Shown: positions 35,912 through 45,328, counted from the first letter of the stretch. The stretch is DNA of 64,000 nt from Nocardia vermiculata NBRC 100427 (GCF_001613265.1 NZ_BDCA01000004.1:124001-188000), one strand, 5' to 3'. Notes: generated by a model not told the origin, from the letters alone. A program made the numbers and translations.

Positions 35912-36303
35912 GTACCGATCGCATCGAGCTGCGCGGTCTGCGCGCCTACGGCTATCACGGTTGTTTCGATTTCGAACGCCGTGACGGTCAGGAATTCGTC
36001 GTCGACATCACGCTGTGGCTCGATTTCACCCGGGCAGCGGCCACCGACGAACTCGCCGCCACCGTCGACTACGGCGAGCTGGCCGAGCGGGCGGTGGCGA
36101 TCGTGTCGGGTCCCGCGCGCAACCTGATCGAGACGGTGGTCGCCGAGATCGCCGACGAGGTGATGCGCGACGACCGAGTGAGCGCGGCCGAGGTGGTCGT
36201 GCACAAACCCGCGGCGCCGATCCCGCACACCTTCGCCGATGTGCGGGTGGTGGCCACGCGCCGCCGGGAGGCGTCACATGCGCAGGCGGAGGTGGCCGGA
36301 TGA
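35908..36303 (+). CDS. folB: Dihydroneopterin aldolase
   Basis: Third folate step, splitting dihydroneopterin to 6-hydroxymethyl-dihydropterin and glycolaldehyde. 131 residues, family length. [30 protein letters not shown] is the conserved opening, with the active-site Tyr and Glu region, and [19 protein letters not shown] carries the catalytic lysine. It starts inside the folP stop (ATGA) and its own TGA overlaps the folK ATG. Confidence 0.95.
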   Translation: MSTDRIELRGLRAYGYHGCFDFERRDGQEFVVDITLWLDFTRAAATDELAATVDYGELAERAVAIVSGPARNLIETVVAEIADEVMRDDRVSAAEVVVHKPAAPIPHTFADVRVVATRRREASHAQAEVAG

Positions 36304-36836
36304 GTCGTGCGGTGTTGTCGATCGGATCGAATCTGGGTGATCGGTTCGCACATCTGCGCAGCGTGGTCGATGCGCTGGCACCGCAGCTGGTGGCGGTGTC
36401 GTCGGTGTATTCGACGCCGCCGTGGGGTGGTGTGCCGCAGGAGAACTACCTGAATGCGGTGCTGGTGGTCGAGGATCCGGCACTGGGGCCGCGTGATTGG
36501 CTCGAATGGGGGCAGCGGCTGGAGCAGCAGGCCGGGCGGGTCCGTGAGATTCGCTGGGGTGCGCGGACTCTCGATGTCGATGTGGTGTGGTGTGCGCACT
36601 CGCGTCCGGAAGGTCTGCGCCCGGTGGTGAGTACCGATCCGACACTGACACTTCCGCATCCGCAGGCCCACAATCGTGCCTTCGTGTTGGTGCCGTGGGC
36701 GGAGGTCGAACCGGAGGCGGTGCTGGAGGTGTTCGGCCGCAACCGCCCGGTGCGAGAACTGCTGGCCGAGTTGGACCCTGGTGAGATCGAGGGTGTGCGG
36801 TCGATCGAGTTGTCGCTGCGTGTGAGCGATCGCTGA
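36300..36836 (+). CDS. folK: 6-hydroxymethyl-7,8-dihydropterin pyrophosphokinase
   Basis: Transfers pyrophosphate from ATP to hydroxymethyl-dihydropterin, making the folP substrate. 178 residues. [35 protein letters not shown] and the signature [12 protein letters not shown] followed by [16 protein letters not shown] are all intact. The conserved RTLDxDxL motif appears as RTLDVDVV, within family variation. It is coupled to folB by ATGA, and the DUF3180 gene follows by 17 bases. Confidence 0.95.
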   Translation: MSRAVLSIGSNLGDRFAHLRSVVDALAPQLVAVSSVYSTPPWGGVPQENYLNAVLVVEDPALGPRDWLEWGQRLEQQAGRVREIRWGARTLDVDVVWCAHSRPEGLRPVVSTDPTLTLPHPQAHNRAFVLVPWAEVEPEAVLEVFGRNRPVRELLAELDPGEIEGVRSIELSLRVSDR

Positions 36837-36853
36837 GCGGTGGTGACGCGGTC

Positions 36854-37330
36854 ATGAACGTGTTGAAGCCGACCAAGATTCTGGATCTGCTGGCGAATGT
36901 CGCGATTGCGGCCGCGATCGCCTGGGTGGTGACGCGCTGGGCGTATTCGAGTCTTCCCCCGATCACGGTGCTCGCCGCCGCCTCGCTCTATCCGGTGGCG
37001 TTGGTGGAAGCGGTGTTGGCGTTCGTCATTCGCGCCCGGGTGGGCGAGCATCGCATCGGTGACGGGCCCAGGCAGCTGCATCCGATCAATGCCGCACGCG
37101 CCGTGGCCTTGGCGAAGGCGTCCGCCCAGGTGGGTTCGCTGGCGGCGGGGGTGTGGCTGGGCTTCCTGATCTGGGTGCTGCCGCAGCGCGATACGGTGCG
37201 CGCCGCCGCCAACGACACTCCGGGGGTGATCGTCGGATTGGTGGCCGGACTGGTGCTGGTGGCGGCGGCGCTGTGGCTGGAGTATTGCTGTCGCGCGCCC
37301 CAGGATCCACCGGACGAACCGGCTACTTGA
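36854..37330 (+). CDS. DUF3180 membrane protein
   Basis: A 158-residue protein with four membrane segments: ANVAIAAAIAWVVTRWAY, ITVLAAASLYPVALVEAVLA, QVGSLAAGVWLGFLIWVL and GVIVGLVAGLVLVAAALWL. The position after folK and the family length identify it as the conserved actinobacterial DUF3180 protein (Rv3605c in M. tuberculosis). Function unknown; the strict linkage to folate genes hints at a shared process, but nothing in the sequence shows it. Confidence 0.85.
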   Translation: MNVLKPTKILDLLANVAIAAAIAWVVTRWAYSSLPPITVLAAASLYPVALVEAVLAFVIRARVGEHRIGDGPRQLHPINAARAVALAKASAQVGSLAAGVWLGFLIWVLPQRDTVRAAANDTPGVIVGLVAGLVLVAAALWLEYCCRAPQDPPDEPAT

Positions 37331-37403
37331 CAGCTAATGCACCGGGTGGGGAATCACCCCCGGGTTCGCGCCGGAATCCGTCATTCGAGCTACCCTTGCG
37401 GTC

Positions 37404-38579
37404 ATGGTTTCACCCTCCCGTAGCAGTGCTTCCCCGCGGCAGCGGGATAACGCGGGAAGAATCGTCGCCGGCGTATTAATTCTGCTCGGTCTGATTGCCA
37501 GTGTGTTTCTGATTTTCAGTGACAGCGTGCAGTTGGTCCGGGTCGGTTTGGTCGCGGCCCTGTGGGCGGCCGCGGTGGCCGCGTTCGCCGCGACCAGGTA
37601 TCGACGGGATGCGGCCGTCGACCAAGCGAAGGCACGTGACCTGCACAAGGTCTACGAACTTCAGCTCGAGCGGGAGATCACCGCGCGTCGCGAATACGAG
37701 CTGGGTGTCGAGGCGCGAGTTCGGGAGGAAGTGGGCGCCGAAGCCGCGGAGATGGCCGCGCTGCGTACCGAGCTCTCGGTGCTCCGTCAGAGCCTGCAGC
37801 GGCTGTTCGACGGCGAGCTACCGGTCGATCGACCGGCACTGCATGCCGAGGTGGTGCGGGTGCAGGAATTGACCCGTGCCGCCACGGCGAACGGTAGCTC
37901 GCAGGAAACCGACGACTGGGACCCCTGGAACGCACCTCCCGTGCAGTTGCACGTCGTGTCCCCGGTATTCGACCCCGGCCACGAATCGCCGGCCTTCGCC
38001 AGCCCCTACGACGATCCGGTGACGGCGGAAACCGCGGTGGTGACCGATTCCGACGTGAACGAGGCGGACCAGCAGTCCAAGGATGCCGAGCAGGCGAAGA
38101 AGGCGGCCGAACCGTCGAAGAAGGCCACCGATCAGACCCAGGGCCCCGCCGATCAGAAGAAGAGCCCGGGCGGTCAGGCAAAGCACCCCGGTGGTCAGGC
38201 GAAGGTGTCGGGCGATGGCGCCCGGAACGCCGGCGAACGGGCCGAGGTTTCCGCTGAGCAGGGCAAGGACGCCACCGCGAAGTCGAAGGCCGCTTCCGAG
38301 GCCGAGAAGAATTCGGTGACCCCGCCCGCAGCGCAGCGCAGCGACCCGGCGTCCGAAACCGAGACATCGAAGACCGCCCCGAGCACCGAGAAAACTCCGG
38401 AACCGGTCACCCGCGTCGAATTCCCCAAGCCCCCCGCCACCGCGAAATCGGAGACCCCCGTCGGCACCGCCAACTCCCAGGGTCGCCGCCACGTCGACTC
38501 CACCGAGTCCACCCCCGGCCGCAAACTGACGGTAGCCGAGATCATGGCCAACCTCCGGTCCGAGCAGGGCGCGAAGTAG
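37404..38579 (+). CDS. DUF6779-type membrane protein with a long charged C-terminal tail
   Basis: A 391-residue protein. Two transmembrane segments near the N-terminus (AGVLILLGLIASVFLIF, VGLVAALWAAAVAAFAATRY) are followed by a coiled-coil (DLHKVYELQLEREITARREY, EVGAEAAEMAALRTELSVL). From about residue 210 a Lys/Ala/Glu/Gln-rich low-complexity tail follows, with approximate repeats (KKAAEPSKKATD). It sits in the position of M. tuberculosis Rv3604c. The short C-terminal GRKLTVAEIMANLRSEQGAK segment is not low in complexity and may be a docking motif. Function unknown. Confidence 0.75.
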   Translation: MVSPSRSSASPRQRDNAGRIVAGVLILLGLIASVFLIFSDSVQLVRVGLVAALWAAAVAAFAATRYRRDAAVDQAKARDLHKVYELQLEREITARREYELGVEARVREEVGAEAAEMAALRTELSVLRQSLQRLFDGELPVDRPALHAEVVRVQELTRAATANGSSQETDDWDPWNAPPVQLHVVSPVFDPGHESPAFASPYDDPVTAETAVVTDSDVNEADQQSKDAEQAKKAAEPSKKATDQTQGPADQKKSPGGQAKHPGGQAKVSGDGARNAGERAEVSAEQGKDATAKSKAASEAEKNSVTPPAAQRSDPASETETSKTAPSTEKTPEPVTRVEFPKPPATAKSETPVGTANSQGRRHVDSTESTPGRKLTVAEIMANLRSEQGAK

Positions 38580-38901
38580 AAAGCCGCTTCACGATGTGCG
38601 AGCCCCGAACGGTCCGCACACCGCTCGATCCGGGGCCACCTCCCAGAGGCTGCTCCTATTCATGGGTTCGGCCCGCCTCGATTTTGGAGCGACGAAGGGA
38701 GGGAGCGCAGCGACTGACCGGAGGAGTGAAAAATCGAGGCCAAGGGGGCCGAACCCCCGCCGGAGCGAAGCGCAGGCCAAATAATAGAGAGGCAAATATC
38801 ACTTCGGGCTACCCTGGCAGCGTTCCACTTCTGGTGCTTATTCTCGACTCGTAACGTCCGGTACCCGCCATGCGGGACTGGAACGACTTTTCGAGAGGAC
38901 G
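38580..38901. other. Intergenic region carrying a dispersed repeat and the DUF2520-panCD promoter
   Basis: There is no gene in these 322 bases; the short reading frames seen are inside the dispersed palindromic element (38651-38793). Downstream are a -10 candidate TATTCT (38839) and a small hairpin CCCGC-CAT-GCGGG (38864-38876). A TTCTCGA/TCGAGA pair then brackets the leader and includes part of the GAGAGGA ribosome binding site. Confidence 0.6.
38651..38793 (+). repeat. Dispersed nested-palindrome element, copy A
   Basis: About 143 bases, matching a second copy at 58904-59048. Outer arms 38664-38673 and 38747-38756 (10 bases, perfect) and inner arms 38675-38685 and 38730-38740 (11 bases, perfect) form a long hairpin with an apical purine-rich loop containing GAGCGA-like repeats; another GGAGCGAAGCG block follows the hairpin. 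It carries no transposase. It is probably a MITE-like or REP-like repeat. Confidence 0.8.
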
Positions 38902-39906
38902 ATGGTGACCTCTGGGTTTTCGCGGTCCGATGGGGCCGGTGAGCTGCGCCCTGCTGTGCCCGGGGATGCGCGTGTGGGTCTGTCTCCCGACGGTTCCGGT
39001 GATCCGGCGCCCGCTCGGCTGACCGTGGGCATCGTGTCTGCGGGCCGGGTGGGTTCCGCGCTGGGTGTGGCCTTGGAACGGGCCGGTCATGTGGTGTTCG
39101 GGGTGGCGGCGATTTCGGATGTTTCGCGTCATCGCGCCCGGACCCGGCTGCCGGAGGCCCAGGTGCTGCCGGTAGAGGAGATCGCGGCGCGCAGCGAGTT
39201 GCTGGTGCTGGCGGTTCCGGACAGTGAGCTGCCCGGTCTGGTGGCGGGTTTGGCCGCGTCGGGTGCGGTGCGACCGGGCACGCTCGTGGCGCACACATCC
39301 GGTGCGAACGGGGTGGCGGTCTTGGGCCCGTTGTCCGAGCGTGGTGCGCGTCCGCTGGCGATCCATCCGGCGATGACGTTCACCGGCCACGACGAGGACA
39401 CCGCCCGGTTGGCGAATGCCTGCTTCGGTATCACCGCTGCGGACGAGATCGGCTATGCGATTGCCCAGTCACTGGTGATCGAGATGGGCGGCGAGCCGAT
39501 TCGGGTGCCGGAGGAGAATCGCATGCTGTATCACGCGGCGTTGGCGCACGGCAGTAACCACCTGGTGACCCTGATCGTGGATGCGGTGGCGGCTCTGCGG
39601 GCGGCGCTGGATGGTCCTGGCCTGCTGGGGCAGCAGGTGGTCGACGACCAGCCGAACGGTGTAGCTGAACGGATGCTGGAGCCGCTGGTGTCGGCCGCTC
39701 TGGACAACGCGCTGCGCCGCGGCCTGCCGGCGTTGACAGGCCCGGTCGCCCGCGGCGATGCGCCCGCGGTCCGCGCCCACCTCGCTGCGCTGGAGGCCGC
39801 CGACCCGCAACTGGCCGCCGGCTACCGCGCCATGTCGCTGCGAACCGCCCAACTGTCAGGCGCACAACAAGAAGTACTGGACACACTCCTCGAGGAGGCA
39901 CAGTGA
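38902..39906 (+). CDS. Rossmann-like/DUF2520 domain protein
   Basis: A 334-residue protein with an NAD(P)-binding-like domain (RLTVGIVSAGRVGSALGVALE, then LLVLAVPDSELPGLV) and a C-terminal DUF2520 helical domain (GFAITAADEIGY-like region, LYHAALAHGSNHLVTLI). It has the build of 6-phosphogluconate-type dehydrogenases and ketopantoate reductases. Its constant place before panC in actinobacteria suggests a role in pantothenate synthesis, perhaps as the ketopantoate reductase (inference). The start has GAGAGGA upstream. Its stop overlaps the first GTG of the repeat-encoded mini-ORF. Confidence 0.85.
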   Translation: MVTSGFSRSDGAGELRPAVPGDARVGLSPDGSGDPAPARLTVGIVSAGRVGSALGVALERAGHVVFGVAAISDVSRHRARTRLPEAQVLPVEEIAARSELLVLAVPDSELPGLVAGLAASGAVRPGTLVAHTSGANGVAVLGPLSERGARPLAIHPAMTFTGHDEDTARLANACFGITAADEIGYAIAQSLVIEMGGEPIRVPEENRMLYHAALAHGSNHLVTLIVDAVAALRAALDGPGLLGQQVVDDQPNGVAERMLEPLVSAALDNALRRGLPALTGPVARGDAPAVRAHLAALEAADPQLAAGYRAMSLRTAQLSGAQQEVLDTLLEEAQ

Positions 39907-40111
39907 GTAACAATCGCGCAGCGGCTCGCTGTGTCGACCGGGTGCGGGTGTCCCGCATGTCGCTGGGCACAGTGAGTGGTAATCGCGCAGCGGCTTGCTG
40001 TGTCGACCGGGTGCGGGTGTCCCGCATGTCGCTGGGCACAGTGAGTGGTAATCGCGCAGCGGCTTGCTGTGCCGATCGGGTGCGGGTGTCCCGCATGGCG
40101 CAGGAGGCACT
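39903..40111 (+). repeat. MIRU-like tandem repeat between the DUF2520 gene and panC (3 units)
   Basis: Units begin with GTGAG at 39903, 39972 and 40041 (69, 69 and 71 bases). All share the core AATCGCGCAGCGGCT and CCCGCATG. The third ends in CAGGAGGCACT directly before the panC GTG, supplying its ribosome binding site; in the first two this segment has decayed to CTGGGCACA. The same family occurs in reverse orientation at 52134-52346; by hand alignment unit 3 here agrees with a unit there at about 55 of 71 positions. Confidence 0.9.
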
Positions 40112-40115
40112 GTGA
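39903..40115 (+). CDS. Mini-ORF encoded by the MIRU-like repeat (70 residues)
   Basis: A repeat-encoded peptide of three 23-residue units ([20 protein letters not shown] and so on) ending RMAQEAL. Its GTG overlaps the DUF2520 stop (GTGA), with AGGAGG four bases before, and its TGA overlaps the panC GTG. It therefore bridges the two genes with no untranslated gap. The peptide is basic and unlikely to fold. The likely function is to keep ribosomes moving from one gene to the next rather than to make a protein. Confidence 0.5.
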   Translation: MSNNRAAARCVDRVRVSRMSLGTVSGNRAAACCVDRVRVSRMSLGTVSGNRAAACCADRVRVSRMAQEAL

Positions 40116-41065
40116 GCGGCAGCAAGGTGAGTCCGGAGCAGTTGCGTGCGCTCTACCGTCCGGGGGAGTTGTCGGTGGTGCACGATCCGGCGGCGTTGTC
40201 GGCGGTGACCTCCGCCCTGCGTGGGGTGGGGCGCACGGTGGCGCTGGTGCCGACGATGGGCGCATTGCACGAGGGGCATCTGGAGTTGGTGCGCCGCGCC
40301 AAGCGCACCAATCAGGTGGTCGTGGTGTCGATCTTCGTGAATCCGCTGCAGTTCGGCCCGAACGAGGATTTCGATTCCTATCCCCGCACGCTGGACGCCG
40401 ATGTGGAGCTGTTGCGCGCCGAGGGCGTGGCGATGGTGTTCGCGCCCAGTCCGTCCGAGATGTATCCGGACGGTCCGCGCACCTCGATCCATCCGGGCCC
40501 GCTGGGTGCCGAGCTGGAAGGCGCGAGCCGGCCCACGCATTTCGCCGGAATGCTGACCGTGGTGGCGAAGTTGCTGCGAATCGTCGCTCCGCACGAGGCG
40601 TTCTTCGGTGAGAAGGACTATCAGCAGTTGACGTTGATCCGGCAGCTGGTGCGGGATCTGAATTTCGACGTCGACATCATCGCGGTGCCGACGGTGCGGG
40701 AGGCCGACGGGCTGGCCTTGTCCTCGCGTAACCGCTATCTCGACGCTGAGCAGCGTGAGCTGGCGATCAGGTTGTCGGCTGCGCTGGTGGCGGGGCGCCA
40801 TTCGGCCGGTCTGGGCCCGGATGCGGTGCTGCAGGCGGCCCGTTCGGTGCTCGACGATGTTCCCGGTATCGAGGTCGACTATCTGGAATTGCGCGGTGCC
40901 GATCTCGGCCCGATCCCGGCCAGCGGTAACGCTCGGCTGTTGGTGGCCGCCCGGATCGGCTCCACTCGACTGATCGACAACGCGCCGGTCGCGGTGGTAG
41001 CGGCCACCGCCGAACCGGACAACAGTCCGGCTCCACCCTCTCAGTCTGCCCAGGCCGACGCATAG
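40112..41065 (+). CDS. panC: Pantothenate synthetase
   Basis: Joins pantoate and beta-alanine with ATP. 317 residues. [19 protein letters not shown] holds the HxGH nucleotide-binding motif, [18 protein letters not shown] and [15 protein letters not shown] bind pantoate and ATP, and LSSRNRYL is the KMSKS-equivalent region. The start is the GTG ([10 protein letters not shown]) whose ribosome binding site lies in the third MIRU-like unit. It is followed by panD at 15 bases, giving the pair that makes and uses beta-alanine. Confidence 0.95.
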   Translation: MSGSKVSPEQLRALYRPGELSVVHDPAALSAVTSALRGVGRTVALVPTMGALHEGHLELVRRAKRTNQVVVVSIFVNPLQFGPNEDFDSYPRTLDADVELLRAEGVAMVFAPSPSEMYPDGPRTSIHPGPLGAELEGASRPTHFAGMLTVVAKLLRIVAPHEAFFGEKDYQQLTLIRQLVRDLNFDVDIIAVPTVREADGLALSSRNRYLDAEQRELAIRLSAALVAGRHSAGLGPDAVLQAARSVLDDVPGIEVDYLELRGADLGPIPASGNARLLVAARIGSTRLIDNAPVAVVAATAEPDNSPAPPSQSAQADA

Positions 41066-41080
41066 GAAAGGCGACCAACG

Positions 41081-41500
41081 ATGTTGCGCACCATGATGAA
41101 GTCGAAGATCCACCGCGCCACGGTGACTCACGCGGACCTGCACTATGTGGGTTCGGTGACGGTGGACCCGGATCTGATGGACGCCGCGGATCTGCTCGAG
41201 GGTGAGCAGGTCTGCATCGTCGACATCGACAACGGATCTCGGCTGGAGACCTATGTGATCGCCGGTGAGCGTGGTTCCGGCGTGATCGGAATCAACGGCG
41301 CGGCAGCGCATCTGGTGAAGCCGGGCGATCTGGTGATCCTGATCGCCTACGGCATGATGGACGAGGCGGAGCTGCGCGAATATCAGCCGCGGGTGGTGTT
41401 CGTCGACGACCGCAATCGCCGGGTCGAGCTGGGTTCGGACCCGGCGCATGCCCCGGAGGGCTCGGGGCTGACCTCGCCGCGCTCACTGACGTTCGCCTGA
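41081..41500 (+). CDS. panD: Aspartate 1-decarboxylase
   Basis: Pyruvoyl enzyme that makes beta-alanine for panC. 139 residues. The self-cleavage site Gly24-Ser25 is visible in [10 protein letters not shown]; the serine becomes the pyruvoyl group. [19 protein letters not shown] and the [18 protein letters not shown] stretch carry the other active-site residues. AGGAAAGG precedes the ATG. The C-terminal 25 residues are variable, as in mycobacteria. Confidence 0.96.
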   Translation: MLRTMMKSKIHRATVTHADLHYVGSVTVDPDLMDAADLLEGEQVCIVDIDNGSRLETYVIAGERGSGVIGINGAAAHLVKPGDLVILIAYGMMDEAELREYQPRVVFVDDRNRRVELGSDPAHAPEGSGLTSPRSLTFA

Positions 41501-41524
41501 GTCGCGGGCAGCGGGGCATCGAGG

Positions 41525-42319
41525 ATGCTGCTCACGATCGACGTCCGGAACACCAGTATCGAGATCGGTCTGTTCTCGGGTAGTGGTGCACATGCCGAAC
41601 TGGTGCACACCTGGCGGTTGCACACCAATCCGTTGTTGGCCGCGGACGAGTTCGCCATGCAGGTGCGCGGGCTGGTGGGGGACCGGCTGGATCAGGTAGT
41701 CGGCGTCTCGGCGTTGTCGACGGTGCCGCCGGTGCTGCGGGAATTGCGCACCATGCTGGGCCGCTATTGGTCGCATGTGCCGCATGTGCTGGTGGAACCC
41801 GGTGTGCGGACGGGGATTCCGTTGCTGGTGGATAATCCGAAGGAGGTCGGTGCCGACCGGATCGTGAACTGTCTGGCGGCATATCACCGGTTCGATTCGC
41901 CGGCGATCGTGGTCGATTTCGGCACCGCGATCTGCGTGGATCTGGTGTCGGCGAAGGGAGAGTTCCTCGGCGGCACCATAGCTCCGGGAGTCGAGATCTC
42001 CACCGAGGCGCTGGTTGCGCGCAGTGCGCTGCGGCGTGCCGAACTGACCCGCCCGCGGTCGGTGGTGGGGAAGAACAGTATGGAGTGCATGCAGTCCGGC
42101 GCCGTATTCGGTTTCGCCGGTCTGGTGGACGGTCTGATCGACCGGATCCGGGACGAGATGGATGCTTTTGCCGGTGACAATGTGTCGGTGGTCGCGACCG
42201 GCCCGACAGCACCGTTGATCGTGCCCGAATCGGAGACCATCGATCATCACGAGCCCCATCTGACCTTGGAGGGGCTGCGGCTGGTGTACGAGCGTAATCA
42301 GCAGCGGCGCCGGTCCTGA
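41525..42319 (+). CDS. coaX: Type III pantothenate kinase
   Basis: First step of coenzyme A synthesis, phosphorylating pantothenate. 264 residues. [17 protein letters not shown] is the P-loop-like ATP site, [19 protein letters not shown] binds pantothenate, and [20 protein letters not shown] followed by [12 protein letters not shown] is the second phosphate/catalytic region. It is 24 bases after panD, so panC-panD-coaX makes and commits pantothenate in one operon. Confidence 0.95.
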   Translation: MLLTIDVRNTSIEIGLFSGSGAHAELVHTWRLHTNPLLAADEFAMQVRGLVGDRLDQVVGVSALSTVPPVLRELRTMLGRYWSHVPHVLVEPGVRTGIPLLVDNPKEVGADRIVNCLAAYHRFDSPAIVVDFGTAICVDLVSAKGEFLGGTIAPGVEISTEALVARSALRRAELTRPRSVVGKNSMECMQSGAVFGFAGLVDGLIDRIRDEMDAFAGDNVSVVATGPTAPLIVPESETIDHHEPHLTLEGLRLVYERNQQRRRS

Positions 42320-42360
42320 GGTGCGGTGACCGGGCTCGGGCGGTGGTGACTGTGTGGTGT

Positions 42361-42378
42361 GGCACACCGGTTTGTGCC
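42361..42378 (+). other. Inverted repeat overlapping the cysteine-operon -35 region
   Basis: GGCACA-CCGGTT-TGTGCC, a perfect 6-6-6 repeat about 40 bases after the coaX stop. It could act as the coaX terminator hairpin, or as an operator over the -35 element of the next promoter. The sequence does not decide. Confidence 0.4.
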
Positions 42379-42399
42379 GGGCTCGGGTGCTGCTAGACT
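42371..42399 (+). promoter_or_regulatory. Promoter for the cysteine dioxygenase operon
   Basis: -10 element TAGACT at 42394-42399 with TTTGTG at 42371, 17 bases upstream. Seven bases separate the -10 from a GTG at 42407, so the transcript very likely begins at that GTG (a leaderless start). Confidence 0.6.
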
Positions 42400-42406
42400 C
42401 GCGACC

Positions 42407-42448
42407 GTGACTTTCCGTGTGAGCACCCAGGAGTGTTGTCGAGGCTGA
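42407..42448 (+). CDS. Leaderless cysteine-rich leader peptide (13 residues, Cys-Cys)
   Basis: The mini-ORF reads VTFRVSTQECCRG and then TGA, with adjacent cysteine codons at 42434-42439. It starts at the predicted transcription start. Leaderless poly-cysteine mini-ORFs before sulfur-metabolism genes are known cysteine-responsive attenuators in mycobacteria. The next genes here are cysteine dioxygenase and a rhodanese, exactly the kind of target expected. Ribosome stalling at the cysteine codons would change the downstream RNA pairing. Confidence 0.6.
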   Translation: MTFRVSTQECCRG

Positions 42449-42513
42449 TTCGCCTCGGCTGATGTCGAGGCTGCGTATCCGCCCTCGAACATCGACCTCT
42501 CCTTGGAGCCTCG
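42440..42513 (+). promoter_or_regulatory. Putative cysteine attenuator: mutually exclusive hairpins before the cysteine dioxygenase gene
   Basis: CGAGGC (42440) pairs with GCCTCG (42452) in a perfect hairpin just after the Cys codons. GATGT-CGAGG (42461-42470) pairs with CCTCG-A-ACATC (42483-42493). CGAGGCT at 42440 or 42466 can instead pair with AGCCTCG (42507-42513), which contains the end of the GGAG ribosome binding site. The competing partners fit a translation attenuator. No energies were calculated. Confidence 0.5.
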
Positions 42514-42516
42514 CTC

Positions 42517-43176
42517 ATGCGTTCCGCCCCTTTCTCCTCTGCTACTGCTGTCTCGACCGGCGCGTCTCGCCGTGGTTCGGGGCAGTTGCCCCCGGCTCGG
42601 CAGGCCGCTGATTCTGCTCGGCTCGCCGCGGCTGTTCCCGATCGTTCGATCGCTTCGGCGTTGCCGACGCGGCTGCGTCCGGCGGATCTGCTGCGCCTGA
42701 CCGATGAGGGCGCCGAGGACGTGCTGGCCGGTCGCTTCGACCATCTGCTGCCGGAAGGCGGGTTTCCGGCCGAAAATCGCTGGGCGGTGCGGATCCATAC
42801 CGACGACGAGGTCGATGTCTGGTTGATCAGCTGGGTTCCGGATCGGTACACCGAACTGCACGACCATGCCGGTTCGCTCGGCGCCTTGACCGTCTTGAGT
42901 GGTGCCTTGTCGGAATTCCGCTGGAATGGAAAGGAATTGCGGCAACGCACGCTGACCGCCGGCGATCAGGCCTCCTTCCCGCTCGGCTGGGTGCACGACG
43001 TGGTGCGTGCCCCGGATCAGTTCGCCGGAACGCTGGATCAGTCCAATCCGACGCTGTCGGTACACGCCTATTCACCACCTCTTTCTGCTATGTCCTATTA
43101 CGAGGTGACCGGTCACGGCTCGCTGCGGCGCACCCGTTCCGTGCTCACCGACCAGCCCGAAGGCGATGTGAAATGA
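42517..43176 (+). CDS. Cysteine dioxygenase family protein
   Basis: A 219-residue cupin. The metal site is seen in YTELHDHAGSLGALTVLSGAL, with the two histidines (H-x-H) and the later histidine in LGWVHDVV. It should oxidise cysteine to cysteine sulfinate with O2, an outlet for excess cysteine. Other thiol dioxygenases share the fold, so the exact thiol is not proven. The first 45 residues are low in complexity (Ser/Ala/Arg), so an internal start is possible, but the ATG has GGAG at suitable distance. It is coupled to the rhodanese gene by ATGA. Confidence 0.85.
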   Translation: MRSAPFSSATAVSTGASRRGSGQLPPARQAADSARLAAAVPDRSIASALPTRLRPADLLRLTDEGAEDVLAGRFDHLLPEGGFPAENRWAVRIHTDDEVDVWLISWVPDRYTELHDHAGSLGALTVLSGALSEFRWNGKELRQRTLTAGDQASFPLGWVHDVVRAPDQFAGTLDQSNPTLSVHAYSPPLSAMSYYEVTGHGSLRRTRSVLTDQPEGDVK

Positions 43177-43637
43177 CGCACACGACCGCCCGTGAGGGGG
43201 CCCGCGAGGGCCGAATGACCATTGCCGGGATGTTGGACGCGGCTCGCTCGCAGCTGCGCCGCATGTATGCGTTCGAGTTACCGGACGCGATCGCGCGCGG
43301 CGCCGTTCTCGTCGATATCCGTCCCCAGGCGCAGCGCGTCCGCGAAGGCACCTTTCCGGGGGCGCTGGTCATCGAGCGCAATGTGCTGGAGTGGCGGCTG
43401 GACCCGTCCAGCTCCGCGCGGCTGGCGCTGGCCACCGATCATGATCGCGAGTGGGTGGTGGTGTGCTCGGAGGGCTACACCTCGAGTCTGGCCGCCGCCG
43501 CACTGCAGCAACTGGGTCTGCATCGGGCCACCGATGTGGTCGGTGGTTACCAGGCGGTGAAGGCCGCGGGCCTGCTGTCGGTGGCCGCGGGAGCACCCCA
43601 TCTGGCCGGTGAGGTCAATGCGCTGGTGTCGCTGTAA
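43173..43637 (+). CDS. Rhodanese-like sulfurtransferase
   Basis: A 154-residue single rhodanese domain. The active-site loop is VVVCSEGYTSSLAA, with the catalytic cysteine of the persulfide intermediate. VLVDIRPQAQRVREGTFPGA is the conserved CH2A-like region. Overlap with the cysteine dioxygenase gene (ATGA) places it in cysteine breakdown, where it could handle the sulfur released. This pairing of cysteine dioxygenase and rhodanese is common in bacteria. Confidence 0.87.
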   Translation: MTHTTAREGAREGRMTIAGMLDAARSQLRRMYAFELPDAIARGAVLVDIRPQAQRVREGTFPGALVIERNVLEWRLDPSSSARLALATDHDREWVVVCSEGYTSSLAAAALQQLGLHRATDVVGGYQAVKAAGLLSVAAGAPHLAGEVNALVSL

Positions 43638-43689
43638 TCGGCCGGGTGAACGGGGGTCGGGCGCGCGCGGAACGATTTCCGGCGCACGA

Positions 43690-43703
43690 TAGGGTAGTTG
43701 GCT

Positions 43704-43704
<1 letters not shown>
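43690..43704 (+). promoter_or_regulatory. Possible leaderless promoter for lysS
   Basis: TAGGGT (43690-43695) is eight bases from the lysS GTG (43704), the usual distance from a -10 element to the transcript start. No ribosome binding site is visible. This suggests that lysS is read from a leaderless message. Confidence 0.4.
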
Positions 43705-45269
<1,565 letters not shown>

Positions 45270-45300
45270 GTTTCGCCGTTTGAATGCGGAATCCCCCGCC

Positions 45301-45328
45301 TTGGAAATTTTGTAATTAGAGGTATTCT
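45301..45328 (+). promoter_or_regulatory. Promoter for lsr2
   Basis: TTGGAA (45301) and TATTCT (45323) with a 16-base spacer in an AT-rich stretch. The leader then contains TTCTCGA (45325) that can pair with TCGAGA (45368) next to the ribosome binding site. The same leader design occurs before the DUF2520 gene at 38839. Confidence 0.55.

Noticed and set aside
38596..38854. Short ORFs in the repeat region before the DUF2520 gene
   Set aside because: They fall within the dispersed palindromic element, have no ribosome binding sites, and similar frames appear in copy B only because the DNA repeats.
39431..41449. 672-codon antisense ORF across the DUF2520 gene, the repeat and panCD
   Set aside because: Shadow frame. 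It includes the reverse complement of the repeats, which creates apparent protein repeats of no meaning.
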